The notes under the pieces: model-generated | What the model was told of the DNA's origin: nothing | What the model saw: only the letters and a program-made list of their open reading frames with translations | Database searches by the model: none | Made by a program: the position numbers and the translations under genes | Assembly (NCBI GenBank): GCA_018654845.1 | Contig: JABIKU010000016.1 | Location: 67,727 to 118,639, forward strand | Length of the DNA: 50,913 nt | Source of the DNA: Methanobacteriota archaeon | GTDB taxonomy: Archaea; Thermoplasmatota; Poseidoniia; Poseidoniales; Thalassarchaeaceae | Direction of reading: 5' to 3' | Part shown: in pieces, positions 7,662 through 16,149 of the stretch | How the letters are laid out: each line of letters opens with the position of its first letter | How positions within the stretch are numbered: position 1 is the stretch's first letter

Positions 7662-8396
7662 GAAAGATTCCAATCTCTTGAGTAGAGCATTGCCACTGCC
7701 TGTTGATTTTGCAGATTTAACTAGCCAAACGCCACCAAATGCGTATTCCCAAATTCCAAAATTTTGAGCATGGAATCTACGGAAAAACCGATCTGCGATT
7801 GGAATCATCATAAGAATCAATGAGCCAGCGACAAAAATTTTCATTCCAGTACCCCATTCAGTACCCGAAGAAATAGCAAGCATTAGGGCTACAAGTCCAA
7901 AGAAAATAAATGGGACATTGGTATTTTTCATAATGTGGTATAATACAATCGGATTATTACCTCGGGAATTAATATATTGTGTCATACTAATCCAATTCCC
8001 AATAGATCGCCCTGTCCAAATAGGCATTCCAATAATATTGAATCCCGTAAGGAGTAAAAGTAAAATTAATGGCCAGGTAATATCTACATATGAAACAATG
8101 AATAAACCAATTAATAATGACATGAGTCCAAAATTGACGATAATATCAATTAACCATTTACCAAATTTCCTAGCAGAACCAGATTCTTCAAAACCCTCGG
8201 GCAATACTTTGTCGACTCTCTGTTTCTTTGCTCTCTTTTTCTTCGTCCGAGCCTTTTTGGGCTTAACTTTAGATTTGACTGGAGCAGGCGTTGGATCCGG
8301 CTTAACCTTAGGTGCTTGGGTTGGTGTTGCCTTTACAACAGCCTTTGTTCCAGGTTCAGCTGATTGAATATTATCTGCTTTTTCTAAAAGTCCCAT
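7605..8396 (-). CDS. RDD-like four-TM membrane protein with basic proline-rich N-terminus
   Basis: Integral membrane protein of uncertain function. Residues 1-75 are Pro/Lys/Ala-rich and strongly basic (VKPKKARTKKKRAKKQR). Hydrophobic helices follow at about 85-110, 112-135, 160-190 and 195-215. The segment ending PIWTGRSIGNWISMTQYINSRG resembles an RDD-family loop, but the match is loose. ATG at 8396 is chosen because it lies four bases after the upstream stop and has GGAGAGTGA before it; the frame continues further up inside the preceding gene. Its C-terminus FSESKGWMSDKDNEDN is duplicated at 6569. Confidence 0.7.
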   Translation of the reverse strand: MGLLEKADNIQSAEPGTKAVVKATPTQAPKVKPDPTPAPVKSKVKPKKARTKKKRAKKQRVDKVLPEGFEESGSARKFGKWLIDIIVNFGLMSLLIGLFIVSYVDITWPLILLLLLTGFNIIGMPIWTGRSIGNWISMTQYINSRGNNPIVLYHIMKNTNVPFIFFGLVALMLAISSGTEWGTGMKIFVAGSLILMMIPIADRFFRRFHAQNFGIWEYAFGGVWLVKSAKSTGSGNALLKRLESFSDFSESKGWMSDKDNEDN

Positions 8397-8400
8397 TTTT

Positions 8401-9255
8401 TCACTCTCCGTATATAGCTCCAATTCGGGTGTAAACCTCAAAATCTGGTGAAGCGACAAATTCATTAATTTGATCTTCTGGTAAGTTACCCAATTCAGAA
8501 TTAATCATATTGAAAAATTCAGAGCGAGATTCTTCGTCTGAATTAATTGGATCAGCACCAATATTTTGGAAAAGATTGAAGGATTCTGATTCAATGAATG
8601 TTTCCACAAAGTCATCAGGCATATTACCCAATAATGTATTAACAATATTGAAGAATTCAGCGAATTCATCATCTGATTCATCCTCATTAGTCTCCTCAAC
8701 GGCTTGGCTCTCAACGATATCATCTTGAGATTCTTCTTCCCACCAAGTTTCTGGCGCCTGAATAAGTTCGACAGTAGGTTTAATTTCCCTCATTTCTTGT
8801 TGTTGTTTTTTCCTCAAAACAATTATTTCCCTATCCAACTCAGAGCCAAATCGGTCAGAAAAACGGTCTAATAATGTCCCGACATTGCCTGATGCAATAC
8901 GGTCAATGTGTCCATACATACTTTCTCTATTACCAACAGATAGTGTAGGATCCGCGGCCTTCCTATTTTTCCAATGAGTATTGAAATCCGTGGTAGCAGT
9001 TTCTTCTAACTCAGGTGCCTCCAAATGTGGGACTTCTGAGGCAACTTCTTCGATTATATCTTCAGATAGTTCTGATTCTTCAATAATCAAACCAGGTGGT
9101 GGTGGTGGTAATGGCATATCGGGAGAAGGGGCTGCTGGCATCGGAGGAAAAGAAATTCCTGGAGGGGGGGGAGGGGGGGGCAAATTAGGTAATCGATTCT
9201 GAACCTCTTCGTCTTCTCCCATAGTACTCACTAACCCGCTTCCAAACACACTCAC
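8401..9255 (-). CDS. Acidic polyproline protein with two C-terminal 37-residue repeats
   Basis: No family recognised. About residues 20-65 are polyproline with Gly/Met/Ala (LPPPPPPPG, LPPPPPG). An acidic, probably disordered stretch follows, then a mixed helical middle, and finally two similar units: EFFNIVNTLLGNMPDDFVET and EFFNMINSELGNLPEDQINE, each continuing into F-x(1-2)-S-x-x-F. The repeats are seen directly and suggest a small helical module. The start is GTG at 9255; ATG at 9222 is an alternative. It shares an operon with the membrane gene downstream (gap 4 bases). The polyproline DNA includes two runs of eight G on the + strand, prone to length change. Confidence 0.6.
   Translation of the reverse strand: MSVFGSGLVSTMGEDEEVQNRLPNLPPPPPPPGISFPPMPAAPSPDMPLPPPPPGLIIEESELSEDIIEEVASEVPHLEAPELEETATTDFNTHWKNRKAADPTLSVGNRESMYGHIDRIASGNVGTLLDRFSDRFGSELDREIIVLRKKQQQEMREIKPTVELIQAPETWWEEESQDDIVESQAVEETNEDESDDEFAEFFNIVNTLLGNMPDDFVETFIESESFNLFQNIGADPINSDEESRSEFFNMINSELGNLPEDQINEFVASPDFEVYTRIGAIYGE
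9164..9180. repeat. Two adjacent G8 tracts within a coding sequence
   Basis: Eight G, one A, then eight G on the + strand, in an otherwise AT-rich genome, encoding part of a polyproline segment. Slippage here would shift the reading frame about 30 codons into the protein. Confidence 0.8.
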
Positions 9256-9290
9256 TCTTCAACATATTGTGATTGAGTGTTGAATAAACA

Positions 9291-10499
9291 TTAGTTTTCA
9301 ATCACTCCCCAGCCTTTCAAAACTAAAAAAGTAGCCATTCCTTCAGAAACATTGAATGTTTTTCCGATACTACCCTCAACAATTTCATCGCCCAATTCCA
9401 TTCTAACATCATCTCGATTAATTGTGACATCAAATTTTTTAGAAGATGAAAATGCTGTAGTTTCCAATAATGGATTAAATGGATTAACTCCCTCAGGATT
9501 TAGCCTTTCTAAAGGCATTTCAGTAACTCTTAATCCACATTTACCGTGTAGGCTACCAATCCATCGAATCACCCTTTTAGTGTCTACAGTCACGCTTTCG
9601 TCAGTCTCACCTGCATTACCGAGAACTACAGATGTGTCACCTTTAATCAGTTCCCAAAAAATAGATGTATTTTGATCACCGAATACTCTTAGCGAATTGT
9701 CTTCCATCAAACGAGAAATTCTTTGATTATCAGATGCTGATTCAGCTAATTCTTTTATTCTGTTTTTTGAATAACTTTTCACAGTAAAATCATGTGAGTT
9801 TTTTCTTTTTTCAATTATACCATGTAACTCTTCGAGAGTTTCTTTTGCTTGCGCCCCCCCACTCTCAATAATATTCAATTTGGTTGTAATTGATTCCATT
9901 CCATTTTGGATACGATTTTGCCAACCAGATTGTGGTCCTGAAAGGACTGTCTGCACATTAATTCCCTCGCCCCTAATATGATTGACGAGTTGTCGACGAG
10001 CGTTTGAATCGAGATGTAACAAACCGGGATTTCTATAATGAATATGAAACCCCCTATGTCCAGAAAATGAGGTTTGAATATATTTTTCATCAAAACCAAA
10101 TTCTGGCAATAAAAATTCAGACCATAGAGTCCAGGCTTGCTCCTGTATTTTTTCAATCATTGAAGGAAAATCATTATCTGAAACTCCAGGTAAATGATCC
10201 CCATCAAGATCAAAAATTAGATCTGCACCTTTCCAACCTTTTTCAGACATATTTCTTTCAGAGGGCGTATCATAATATGCTGTGCTATGGAAACATGAAT
10301 GCGGACCCCTTTGTTGTAAATATTGTAATAAATCCTTTTTTTCTCTAAAACCACGGTGCCTATCAGGGGGTTTACTACCCCATGGGATAAACATCCATTC
10401 ACGATTTTTAAATCGGGGTGGCGTCCAAATATCATCTACTGATTTAGATCTATAATAATCTCCGAAACGAAGTGCAAAACGACTCCAACCTTCGACCAT
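9291..10499 (-). CDS. priS: DNA primase small (catalytic) subunit PriS
   Basis: Makes the RNA primers for replication together with PriL, which is not in this window. The 402 residues carry the AEP catalytic aspartates in GADLIFDLDGDHLPG (D97 and D99) and the nucleotide-binding segment SGHRGFHIHY (146-155), both hallmarks of archaeal/eukaryotic primase small subunits. Length is close to the usual 350-400. ATG at 10499. A 58-codon gene precedes it on the same strand at a 58-base distance, so the two are possibly cotranscribed. Confidence 0.93.
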   Translation of the reverse strand: MVEGWSRFALRFGDYYRSKSVDDIWTPPRFKNREWMFIPWGSKPPDRHRGFREKKDLLQYLQQRGPHSCFHSTAYYDTPSERNMSEKGWKGADLIFDLDGDHLPGVSDNDFPSMIEKIQEQAWTLWSEFLLPEFGFDEKYIQTSFSGHRGFHIHYRNPGLLHLDSNARRQLVNHIRGEGINVQTVLSGPQSGWQNRIQNGMESITTKLNIIESGGAQAKETLEELHGIIEKRKNSHDFTVKSYSKNRIKELAESASDNQRISRLMEDNSLRVFGDQNTSIFWELIKGDTSVVLGNAGETDESVTVDTKRVIRWIGSLHGKCGLRVTEMPLERLNPEGVNPFNPLLETTAFSSSKKFDVTINRDDVRMELGDEIVEGSIGKTFNVSEGMATFLVLKGWGVIEN

Positions 10500-10557
10500 G
10501 TCCCCTTAGATGAGGAGAGGGCAAATTAAGTTGAGGATTCTGAGTTGTGGATGTACG

Positions 10558-10734
10558 TTAATCCTCATTAACATCTGTGGCGGAAGCAGCGCCGGTTAAT
10601 TTGACGTATGCTTCCCAACAAACATATTCATTATCAACAACAATTGCTTCTGAAAATGTCATGGCTTTACCAGTAATAGAACATATAGGACCTAATTGTC
10701 CGGTAGCTGTAGATAATTTCGATGCATCTGGCAT
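10558..10734 (-). CDS. Small conserved-looking protein, 58 residues, unknown
   Basis: Read directly on the minus strand from ATG at 10734. The product starts MPDASKLSTATGQLGPICSI and ends ASATDVNED. It includes ICSITGKAMTF and EYVCWEAYVKL, with Cys18 and Cys39, and looks like a compact folded protein rather than random translation. The gap between priS and mqnD would otherwise be 327 bases without a gene. I recognise no family. A competing + strand frame covers part of the same DNA. Probably expressed with priS. Confidence 0.5.
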   Translation of the reverse strand: MPDASKLSTATGQLGPICSITGKAMTFSEAIVVDNEYVCWEAYVKLTGAASATDVNED

Positions 10735-10826
10735 ATATTATCGGGCAATATTTTCACTATTCAGCCTTCCCTTCTTCTGAACTCACATACACAGGCATTT
10801 TCAAGGTGTTTTATTCGGCGAACTAT

Positions 10827-11687
10827 ATGCAATACTCACACGAGAGTTACAAAGTTGGTCATTCCCCCGATCCTGATGATGCATTTATGTTCCATGCTAT
10901 GACTACTGGAGCCATCAATACGAATGGTAGAAATTACGAACATGTACTACTAGACATCGAAACACTCAATCAACATGCTCTAAAAGGAAAATATGAAATT
11001 TCGGCTGTTAGTATTCATTCATTTCCAACAATTGCCGAAAAATATCATTTAATGAATTGTGGGGCTTCTATGGGAGAGGGATATGGGCCAATGATTATTT
11101 CAACTAATGAAATTTCTATTGAGGAAGCAAAAAAGGCAAAAATCGCCATCCCAGGCTTGGGGACTAGTGCGTACCTATCACTGAAATTGGCATGGGGTGA
11201 AGTTGAGGTTGAGGTTGTTCCATTCGATGAAATATTACCAAAAGTTTTGAATGGTGAATTTGATGTTGGGGTGATAATTCATGAAGGACAATTAACTTGG
11301 AAAAACGAGGGAGTACATCTTGTTTTGGATCTCGGTGTTTGGTGGAATAATAAAACCGGTTTACCCCTACCATTAGGTGGTAATGTTGTAAGAAAAAATC
11401 TTGGCATATCTCTTTGTGAATTAATGACGGAGGATGTGAAAAAAAGTATTGTCCATTCCTTAGATAATCCCGATACTGCTTTAGCATTCGCAAAGTTATG
11501 GGGTAGAGGTATTGATGATGAAACCAATGAAGAGTTTGTTAGAATGTACGTCAATGAACGAACGATAGATTTCGGACAAGATGGCAGGGACGCTGTTAGA
11601 TTATTTTTGAAAGAAGGCCAAAAAATAGGCATGGTTGATGAAAACCTCGATGTGGACAAAATCAAATTTATTGGGTCAGGTGAATAA
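10827..11687 (+). CDS. mqnD: MqnD-type 1,4-dihydroxy-6-naphthoate synthase
   Basis: Last head-group step of the futalosine menaquinone pathway. The product fits the family: YKVGHSPDPDDAFMFHAM near the N-terminus, an IPGLGTSAYLSLKL loop, then DVGVIIHEGQLTW and LPLPLGGNVVRKNLG. ATG at 10827 is preferred over the upstream frame extension because homology begins right after it (MQYSHESYKVGHSPD). About 286 residues, the usual length. MqnA and MqnE are encoded 0.5-3.3 kb downstream on the other strand, supporting the assignment. The DOHH-like gene follows without a gap. Confidence 0.9.
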   Translation: MQYSHESYKVGHSPDPDDAFMFHAMTTGAINTNGRNYEHVLLDIETLNQHALKGKYEISAVSIHSFPTIAEKYHLMNCGASMGEGYGPMIISTNEISIEEAKKAKIAIPGLGTSAYLSLKLAWGEVEVEVVPFDEILPKVLNGEFDVGVIIHEGQLTWKNEGVHLVLDLGVWWNNKTGLPLPLGGNVVRKNLGISLCELMTEDVKKSIVHSLDNPDTALAFAKLWGRGIDDETNEEFVRMYVNERTIDFGQDGRDAVRLFLKEGQKIGMVDENLDVDKIKFIGSGE

Positions 11688-12167
11688 ATGCCCGATTCTA
11701 GTAAACCAGAGGTCAGTCCTTTCGAATCTGTTGACCCAGCTCCACCCAGTGAATCGAAAAATCTTGCAATGTTACAAAATATTTTATGTGATGAAAACCA
11801 AAAAATGTTTCAAAGAATGAGAGCATTATTTGCTCTAAGAAATATTGGTGGAAATGATAGTGTAGACGCCCTAGCAAGTGCCTTTAATTCTAATTCTGCA
11901 TTATTAAAACATGAAATCGCCTACGTTCTTGGACAAATGCAAAACTCTCATGCACTACCTTGTTTAATCGACAGATTAGCAGATAATGAGGAGAATGTAA
12001 TGGTGCGTCACGAAGCTGCTGAAGCTTTAGGAGCAATTGGAGATCAGCGAGCGATGGAAGTATTGAGTGCTTTTGTCAAAGATAATGAAATTGTAGTGGC
12101 CGAGTCATGCGAAGTCGCTATCGATTTACTAAATTATGTTGCTAGTAATAATTTAGATTATTCTTAA
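11688..12167 (+). CDS. Half-length deoxyhypusine hydroxylase homologue (HEAT repeats, two HE motifs)
   Basis: Deoxyhypusine hydroxylase (DOHH) completes hypusine on IF5A. The eukaryotic enzyme has two four-HEAT halves, each giving two His-Glu pairs to a diiron site. This 159-residue protein has one half: ALLKHEIAYVLGQMQ (H75-E76) and MVRHEAAEALGAIG (H108-E109). Their 33-residue spacing matches the H56-H89 spacing I recall for human DOHH. RALFALRNIGG and AESCEVAIDLL also match. Residues 14-20, SVDPAPP, correspond to the linker between the halves of eukaryotic DOHH, so it aligns best with the C-terminal half. ATG directly follows the mqnD stop, and AGGTGA overlaps the end of mqnD. Activity would need a dimer. 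A generic HEAT protein is the alternative, but motif identity argues against it. Confidence 0.8.
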   Translation: MPDSSKPEVSPFESVDPAPPSESKNLAMLQNILCDENQKMFQRMRALFALRNIGGNDSVDALASAFNSNSALLKHEIAYVLGQMQNSHALPCLIDRLADNEENVMVRHEAAEALGAIGDQRAMEVLSAFVKDNEIVVAESCEVAIDLLNYVASNNLDYS

Positions 12168-12958
12168 ACATCGACCCATGATATTGGACCTGTCATTCCA
12201 CAGACTTCTTGGAGAAATAATTCCAACCCTTTGGTGGAATGGTCATCTAATGAATTGCGAACTTCGTTTTGAAAATATTTCCTTACTCTAGACTCTGAAA
12301 AACCGATTTTTTTTGCTGTATTAGTTATTACTTCATTTTGTCGTTTGGGGTCTGAAAGAAATTTTTCATATTGGTTTAACATCGCCTGCCGAGCCTTAAT
12401 TATGTCTTTAATAGGGCTATCTTTTCTGGTAGCAAATACTCCAAACACCATAGGATATCCTGTAATAATTGTCCATTCAGCTCCTAAATCAAGTTTTACT
12501 AAATTAGGATATTTTTCAGCTGCCAATAAAGCTCGATCGCCGATAAGTAATGCACCATCTGATTCTTTTAACATGGCATCAATATCGGGACCGGTTTCAT
12601 TGAATTTTGGATCTAAACCTCGTAATTTCAGTACCCATTTTAGTAATTCTTTCGAAGTAGACGAATCAGATGGTAAGGCGATATCTCGCATATTCTCGAT
12701 ATCCCGGGTTCCAAATAATAAAACAGAGCCAACATCACCTTGACTAACTATTCCTAATCCAGGAATTAATTGTAATTCTTCGTAATAATTGGCATAATCT
12801 GCAGCAGGTATTGGTGCTGTTAAACAATCATTTCGGAGTACGTGTCCCGTAAGCCAAGCAGGTGGCGCTGGGAGAATCTTCCATTTATCTTCTAAACCAT
12901 CGAAAATGGGATCACAATTAGCAAATGAAACTCTGCCAATAACTAATTTCCAAGACAT
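12164..12958 (-). CDS. mqnA: MqnA-type chorismate dehydratase
   Basis: Converts chorismate to 3-enolpyruvylbenzoate, the entry step of the futalosine route. The 264 residues follow the family: KLVIGRVSFANCDPIFDGL at the N-terminus, APIPAADYANYYEELQLIPGLGIVSQGDVGSVLLFG, DSSTSKELLKWVL, GALLIGDRAL, and LGAEWTIITGYPMVFGVFATR. ATG at 12958 is preceded by AGGTGATTA. It lies eight bases after the mqnE stop, so mqnE and mqnA form one operon. Its 3' end overlaps the DOHH-like gene by four bases, tail to tail. Confidence 0.92.
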   Translation of the reverse strand: MSWKLVIGRVSFANCDPIFDGLEDKWKILPAPPAWLTGHVLRNDCLTAPIPAADYANYYEELQLIPGLGIVSQGDVGSVLLFGTRDIENMRDIALPSDSSTSKELLKWVLKLRGLDPKFNETGPDIDAMLKESDGALLIGDRALLAAEKYPNLVKLDLGAEWTIITGYPMVFGVFATRKDSPIKDIIKARQAMLNQYEKFLSDPKRQNEVITNTAKKIGFSESRVRKYFQNEVRNSLDDHSTKGLELFLQEVCGMTGPISWVDV

Positions 12959-12966
12959 TTAATCAC

Positions 12967-14166
12967 CTAGGCTTGTTGGGCAATAGGTAATCGCCTAGAA
13001 TCATCACTTAGTTTTCTTTGAAATCGTGAAAATTCTGTGTATAGTGTATTACGTTTAATAGGAATGGAATCAATCGATTCGATTAATCTAGATAATTCAT
13101 CACTATCGGTATCTAATCGAGCATTGCTTCCTGCTTCCTGCATTATTTCCTCATGGCTAACTGTCCCATCTAAATCATCTGCCCCAACTAAAAGTGCTAG
13201 TGAAGCAGTTTGTGAGCCAAGGTTCATCCGATATGCTTTGATGTGTGGAATATTATCTAACATAATTCTTGAAATTGCTATTACCCTTAAAATTTCATTT
13301 AATGTGGCCAGTTGCGCTTCGGGTAATCTGGATTTATCTGGTAAAAAAGGATATGGAACAAAACATTGAAACCCATTAGTTTCATCCTGTAACTTCCTTA
13401 ATTTATCTAGATGTATAGCTCTCTCATCTAAGGTTTCAACAGTTCCAAATAACATCGTACAATTTGTACTAATACCTAGATTATGTGCGATTTTGTGTAT
13501 GTTTAAGTATTCTTCGGATGATTCTTTACCTCGACAAATGCGATTACGCACAGTATCAACTAGTATCTCAGCCCCCCCTCCTGGTAAGGAATCAAGGCCA
13601 GCATCCGACAGCCGAATTAATGTGTTTTGAATTGATAATCCAGATCTATTTGCAATGTGCTTAATTTCCACTGCCGTTAAAGATTTAATCATAATATTGG
13701 GATATTTTTTCTTAGATTCACGATATAATTCTTCATAGTGTTCTATTTTCCATTCAGGATGCAATCCGCCAACAGAATGTATTTCGTCAATTCTATCGGA
13801 ATATGGCATTATTTGTTTGATATAATCTTTAACATTTAGTGAATATGCTTCTGAATGTCTCGGTCCCTTACGAAAAGCACAAAACCTACAAGCTAATATG
13901 CAAATATTAGTAGTGTTAACGTGTAAATTTTCGTTAAAATATACATAATTTCCATATCGTGATTTTTTTATTAAATTACCCAATGCTAAAATTCCAGATA
14001 AATTACTATGATTGAATAATTTAATACCTAATTCTAAAGAAATTCGACCACCATTAGAAATCAAATAATAACATTCAGACAAAAGGGTGTCGGATGATAT
14101 TGAAATTGGAATTTCTAACTCATTGAATTGGGTATTCCAATCAGAGAATCCTGCTAGCGTTGACAT
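12967..14166 (-). CDS. mqnE: MqnE-type aminofutalosine synthase (radical SAM)
   Basis: Radical SAM enzyme that joins the MqnA product to an S-adenosylmethionine-derived nucleoside. The cluster motif C-x3-C-x2-C is visible in NICILACRFCAFRKG (about residues 89-96 from this start). Family segments follow: DEIHSVGGLHPEW, AGLDSLPGGGAEILVDTVR, STNCTMLFGTVET, HIKAYRMNLG and VGADDLDGTVSHEEIM. These fit MqnE better than the related MqnC. Starts at TTG 14184 and GTG 14181 also fit the frame; ATG 14166 is chosen. First gene of a two-gene operon with mqnA. Confidence 0.88.
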   Translation of the reverse strand: MSTLAGFSDWNTQFNELEIPISISSDTLLSECYYLISNGGRISLELGIKLFNHSNLSGILALGNLIKKSRYGNYVYFNENLHVNTTNICILACRFCAFRKGPRHSEAYSLNVKDYIKQIMPYSDRIDEIHSVGGLHPEWKIEHYEELYRESKKKYPNIMIKSLTAVEIKHIANRSGLSIQNTLIRLSDAGLDSLPGGGAEILVDTVRNRICRGKESSEEYLNIHKIAHNLGISTNCTMLFGTVETLDERAIHLDKLRKLQDETNGFQCFVPYPFLPDKSRLPEAQLATLNEILRVIAISRIMLDNIPHIKAYRMNLGSQTASLALLVGADDLDGTVSHEEIMQEAGSNARLDTDSDELSRLIESIDSIPIKRNTLYTEFSRFQRKLSDDSRRLPIAQQA

Positions 14167-14243
14167 CTCCGCAACCTTCACCAAATGTAGGCAACAATCA
14201 TTATGGTTTTAATTAATCTAATAAAGAATATTGAACTAATGAA

Positions 14244-14258
14244 ATATTTTTAATAAAA
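14244..14258 (+). promoter_or_regulatory. Candidate TATA region for the transketolase operon
   Basis: The AT block ATATTTTTAATAAAA lies about 70-85 bases before the transketolase ATG in a 160-base divergent spacer. If used, the leader would be about 50 bases. Low certainty. Confidence 0.3.
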
Positions 14259-14327
14259 TTCCTGTAAGACCACTGGAAACCATCAATAGCCACACGATTA
14301 AGGAACTAACCTCAGAGGGTCTCAGGA

Positions 14328-15143
14328 ATGGGTGTTAATATCAAAGAATTAGAGAATACTGCAAGAAATTGTCGTAAAAATATTGTTCAAATGATTCACA
14401 AAGCAGGTGCGGGCCATCCAGGAGGCTCTCTTTCAGCAATTGACTTAATAGTTGGATTATATGGAACCGATTTCAGATTTGATGTAAATAATCCAAATTG
14501 GTCAGATAGAGATCGATTTATTATGAGTAAAGGACATGCTAGCCCTGCAGTATATTCCATGCTTTTTGAACTAGGATTATTAGATCAAAATGATATTGAT
14601 ACATTTAGACAATTGGGATCTACCTGTCAGGGACATGTCGATATGAAATGGACTGATGGAGTAGATTTTTCTGCAGGAAGTCTAGGTATGGGCCTTTCAT
14701 TTGGGATTGGTTGTGCATTAGCTGCTAGAATGGATCAGAGTCAAAGGAAAATTTGGGTAATGATTGGGGATGGGGAAACTCAAGAAGGCCAAATTTGGGA
14801 AGCAGCGATGGCGGCAGATCATCATAAAATTGGTAATCTCAATATTATTGTTGACCGAAATCGTATCCAAAATGATGATTTTATGGATGTACAGATGGAA
14901 ATTGGAAATATCGGAAATAAATTTTCATCATTTGGCTGGGCAGTCAAGGAAATTAATGGACATGATATGCATGAAGTTGTTTCAGCAATTAACTGGGCTT
15001 CGGATAATAATACTGAACCATGTGCAATAATTGCTCATACAGTAAAAGGAAAAGGAGTATCCTTTATGGAAAATAACCCCTCATTTCACGGAAAGGCTCC
15101 AGATGATAATGAATTAGCTATCGCCATGGAGGAATTATCATGA
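14328..15143 (+). CDS. Transketolase, N-terminal (thiamine-diphosphate) subunit
   Basis: Half of a split transketolase. The 271 residues hold the ThDP pyrophosphate-binding domain: HKAGAGHPGGSLSAIDL (about 24-40), FIMSKGHASPAVY, and the ThDP motif GDGETQEGQ (147-155) closing with NRIQND. The pyrimidine domain is in the next gene, whose ATG overlaps this stop (ATGA), so the subunits are translated together. Role: pentose phosphate and ribose interconversion. ATG at 14328 follows CTCAGGA. Confidence 0.93.
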   Translation: MGVNIKELENTARNCRKNIVQMIHKAGAGHPGGSLSAIDLIVGLYGTDFRFDVNNPNWSDRDRFIMSKGHASPAVYSMLFELGLLDQNDIDTFRQLGSTCQGHVDMKWTDGVDFSAGSLGMGLSFGIGCALAARMDQSQRKIWVMIGDGETQEGQIWEAAMAADHHKIGNLNIIVDRNRIQNDDFMDVQMEIGNIGNKFSSFGWAVKEINGHDMHEVVSAINWASDNNTEPCAIIAHTVKGKGVSFMENNPSFHGKAPDDNELAIAMEELS

Positions 15144-16087
15144 GTGCCCCCTCAACTGGCGGTGCTTCTCGTGATGGCTATGGGAATGCTCTTCTTCGGC
15201 TTGCAGATGACAAGAGAGTCGTGGTTCTCGAAGCTGATTTAGGCAAATCAACGAAATCGTGCCTATTTCGTGATGACCATCCCGAAAGAACAGTATCTCT
15301 TGGAATTGCAGAACAAAATATGATGCTCGTTGCAGCCGGGATGGCATCATCAGGAAAGGTTCCATTTGCTAGCACTTTTGCAATATTCACAGAACGAGCA
15401 TTCGAACAAATCAGAAATGGTATAGCAAGGCCTGGGTTAGTTGTACATATCTGTGGCAGTCACGGAGGCATACATACAGGTACAGATGGGAGTAGTGCAC
15501 AATCTATTGAAGATTTAGGAATTTACCGTACAATTCCAAATCTGACTGTTATGCATCCTTGTGACGACTTATCAAGCGAGGAGCTTACCATGCAGTTACT
15601 CAATCATTGTAATGCTTCCTATACTCGTACAGCCAGAAATAAAGTTCCTAGAACATACGATAATGATTCTGTCAAATCATTGAAAATTGGTCAAGGATCG
15701 GTGATTAGAAAAGGGAATGATGTTGCTATTATTGCATGTGGCATAATGGTTAACGAAGCATCTATTGCGGCTTCAAATCTTGCTGAAGATGGAATAAATG
15801 CCACAGTTGTCGATATGCACACCATCAAACCTCTTGATGGAGATTTGATAAATAAATTATCAGAAAATATTGAGTGTTTCGTTACAGCAGAAGATCATTC
15901 AGTAATTGGCGGCTTAGGAGGAGCAGTTTCGGAACATTTAGCCAAAAATTGTCCATCACCCTTAGAGATGGTGGGTGTAAATGATAGATTTGGAGAAAGT
16001 GGAGAAACAAAGGATCTAATGCTACATATTGGTATCAATTCAGTATCTATAGAAAATGCAGTGCGAAAGGTCCTAAAACGTAAATAA
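15140..16087 (+). CDS. Transketolase, C-terminal (pyrimidine-binding) subunit
   Basis: Second half of split transketolase. Segments VVVLEADLGKST, VSLGIAEQNMMLVAAGMASSGKVPF and FAIFTERAFEQIRN are typical of the PYR domain, including the conserved Glu that activates ThDP in GIAEQNM. VVDMHTIKPLDGDLI and TAEDHSVIGGLGGAVSEHL belong to the C-terminal transketolase domain. 315 residues, overlapping the first subunit by four bases. Split transketolases of this kind are the rule in archaea. Confidence 0.93.
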   Translation: MSAPSTGGASRDGYGNALLRLADDKRVVVLEADLGKSTKSCLFRDDHPERTVSLGIAEQNMMLVAAGMASSGKVPFASTFAIFTERAFEQIRNGIARPGLVVHICGSHGGIHTGTDGSSAQSIEDLGIYRTIPNLTVMHPCDDLSSEELTMQLLNHCNASYTRTARNKVPRTYDNDSVKSLKIGQGSVIRKGNDVAIIACGIMVNEASIAASNLAEDGINATVVDMHTIKPLDGDLINKLSENIECFVTAEDHSVIGGLGGAVSEHLAKNCPSPLEMVGVNDRFGESGETKDLMLHIGINSVSIENAVRKVLKRK

Positions 16088-16149
16088 ATTATTCATACCA
16101 CCGTAAAACTAGGGTTTGATTCATGAAGGGGTCAAATACAGGTGCTAAT

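Noticed and set aside
10577-10780. Plus-strand frame opposite the 58-codon gene
   Set aside because: Its translation has no domain-like pattern and it runs into the region upstream of mqnD; the minus-strand frame gives a more protein-like sequence and sits in line with priS.
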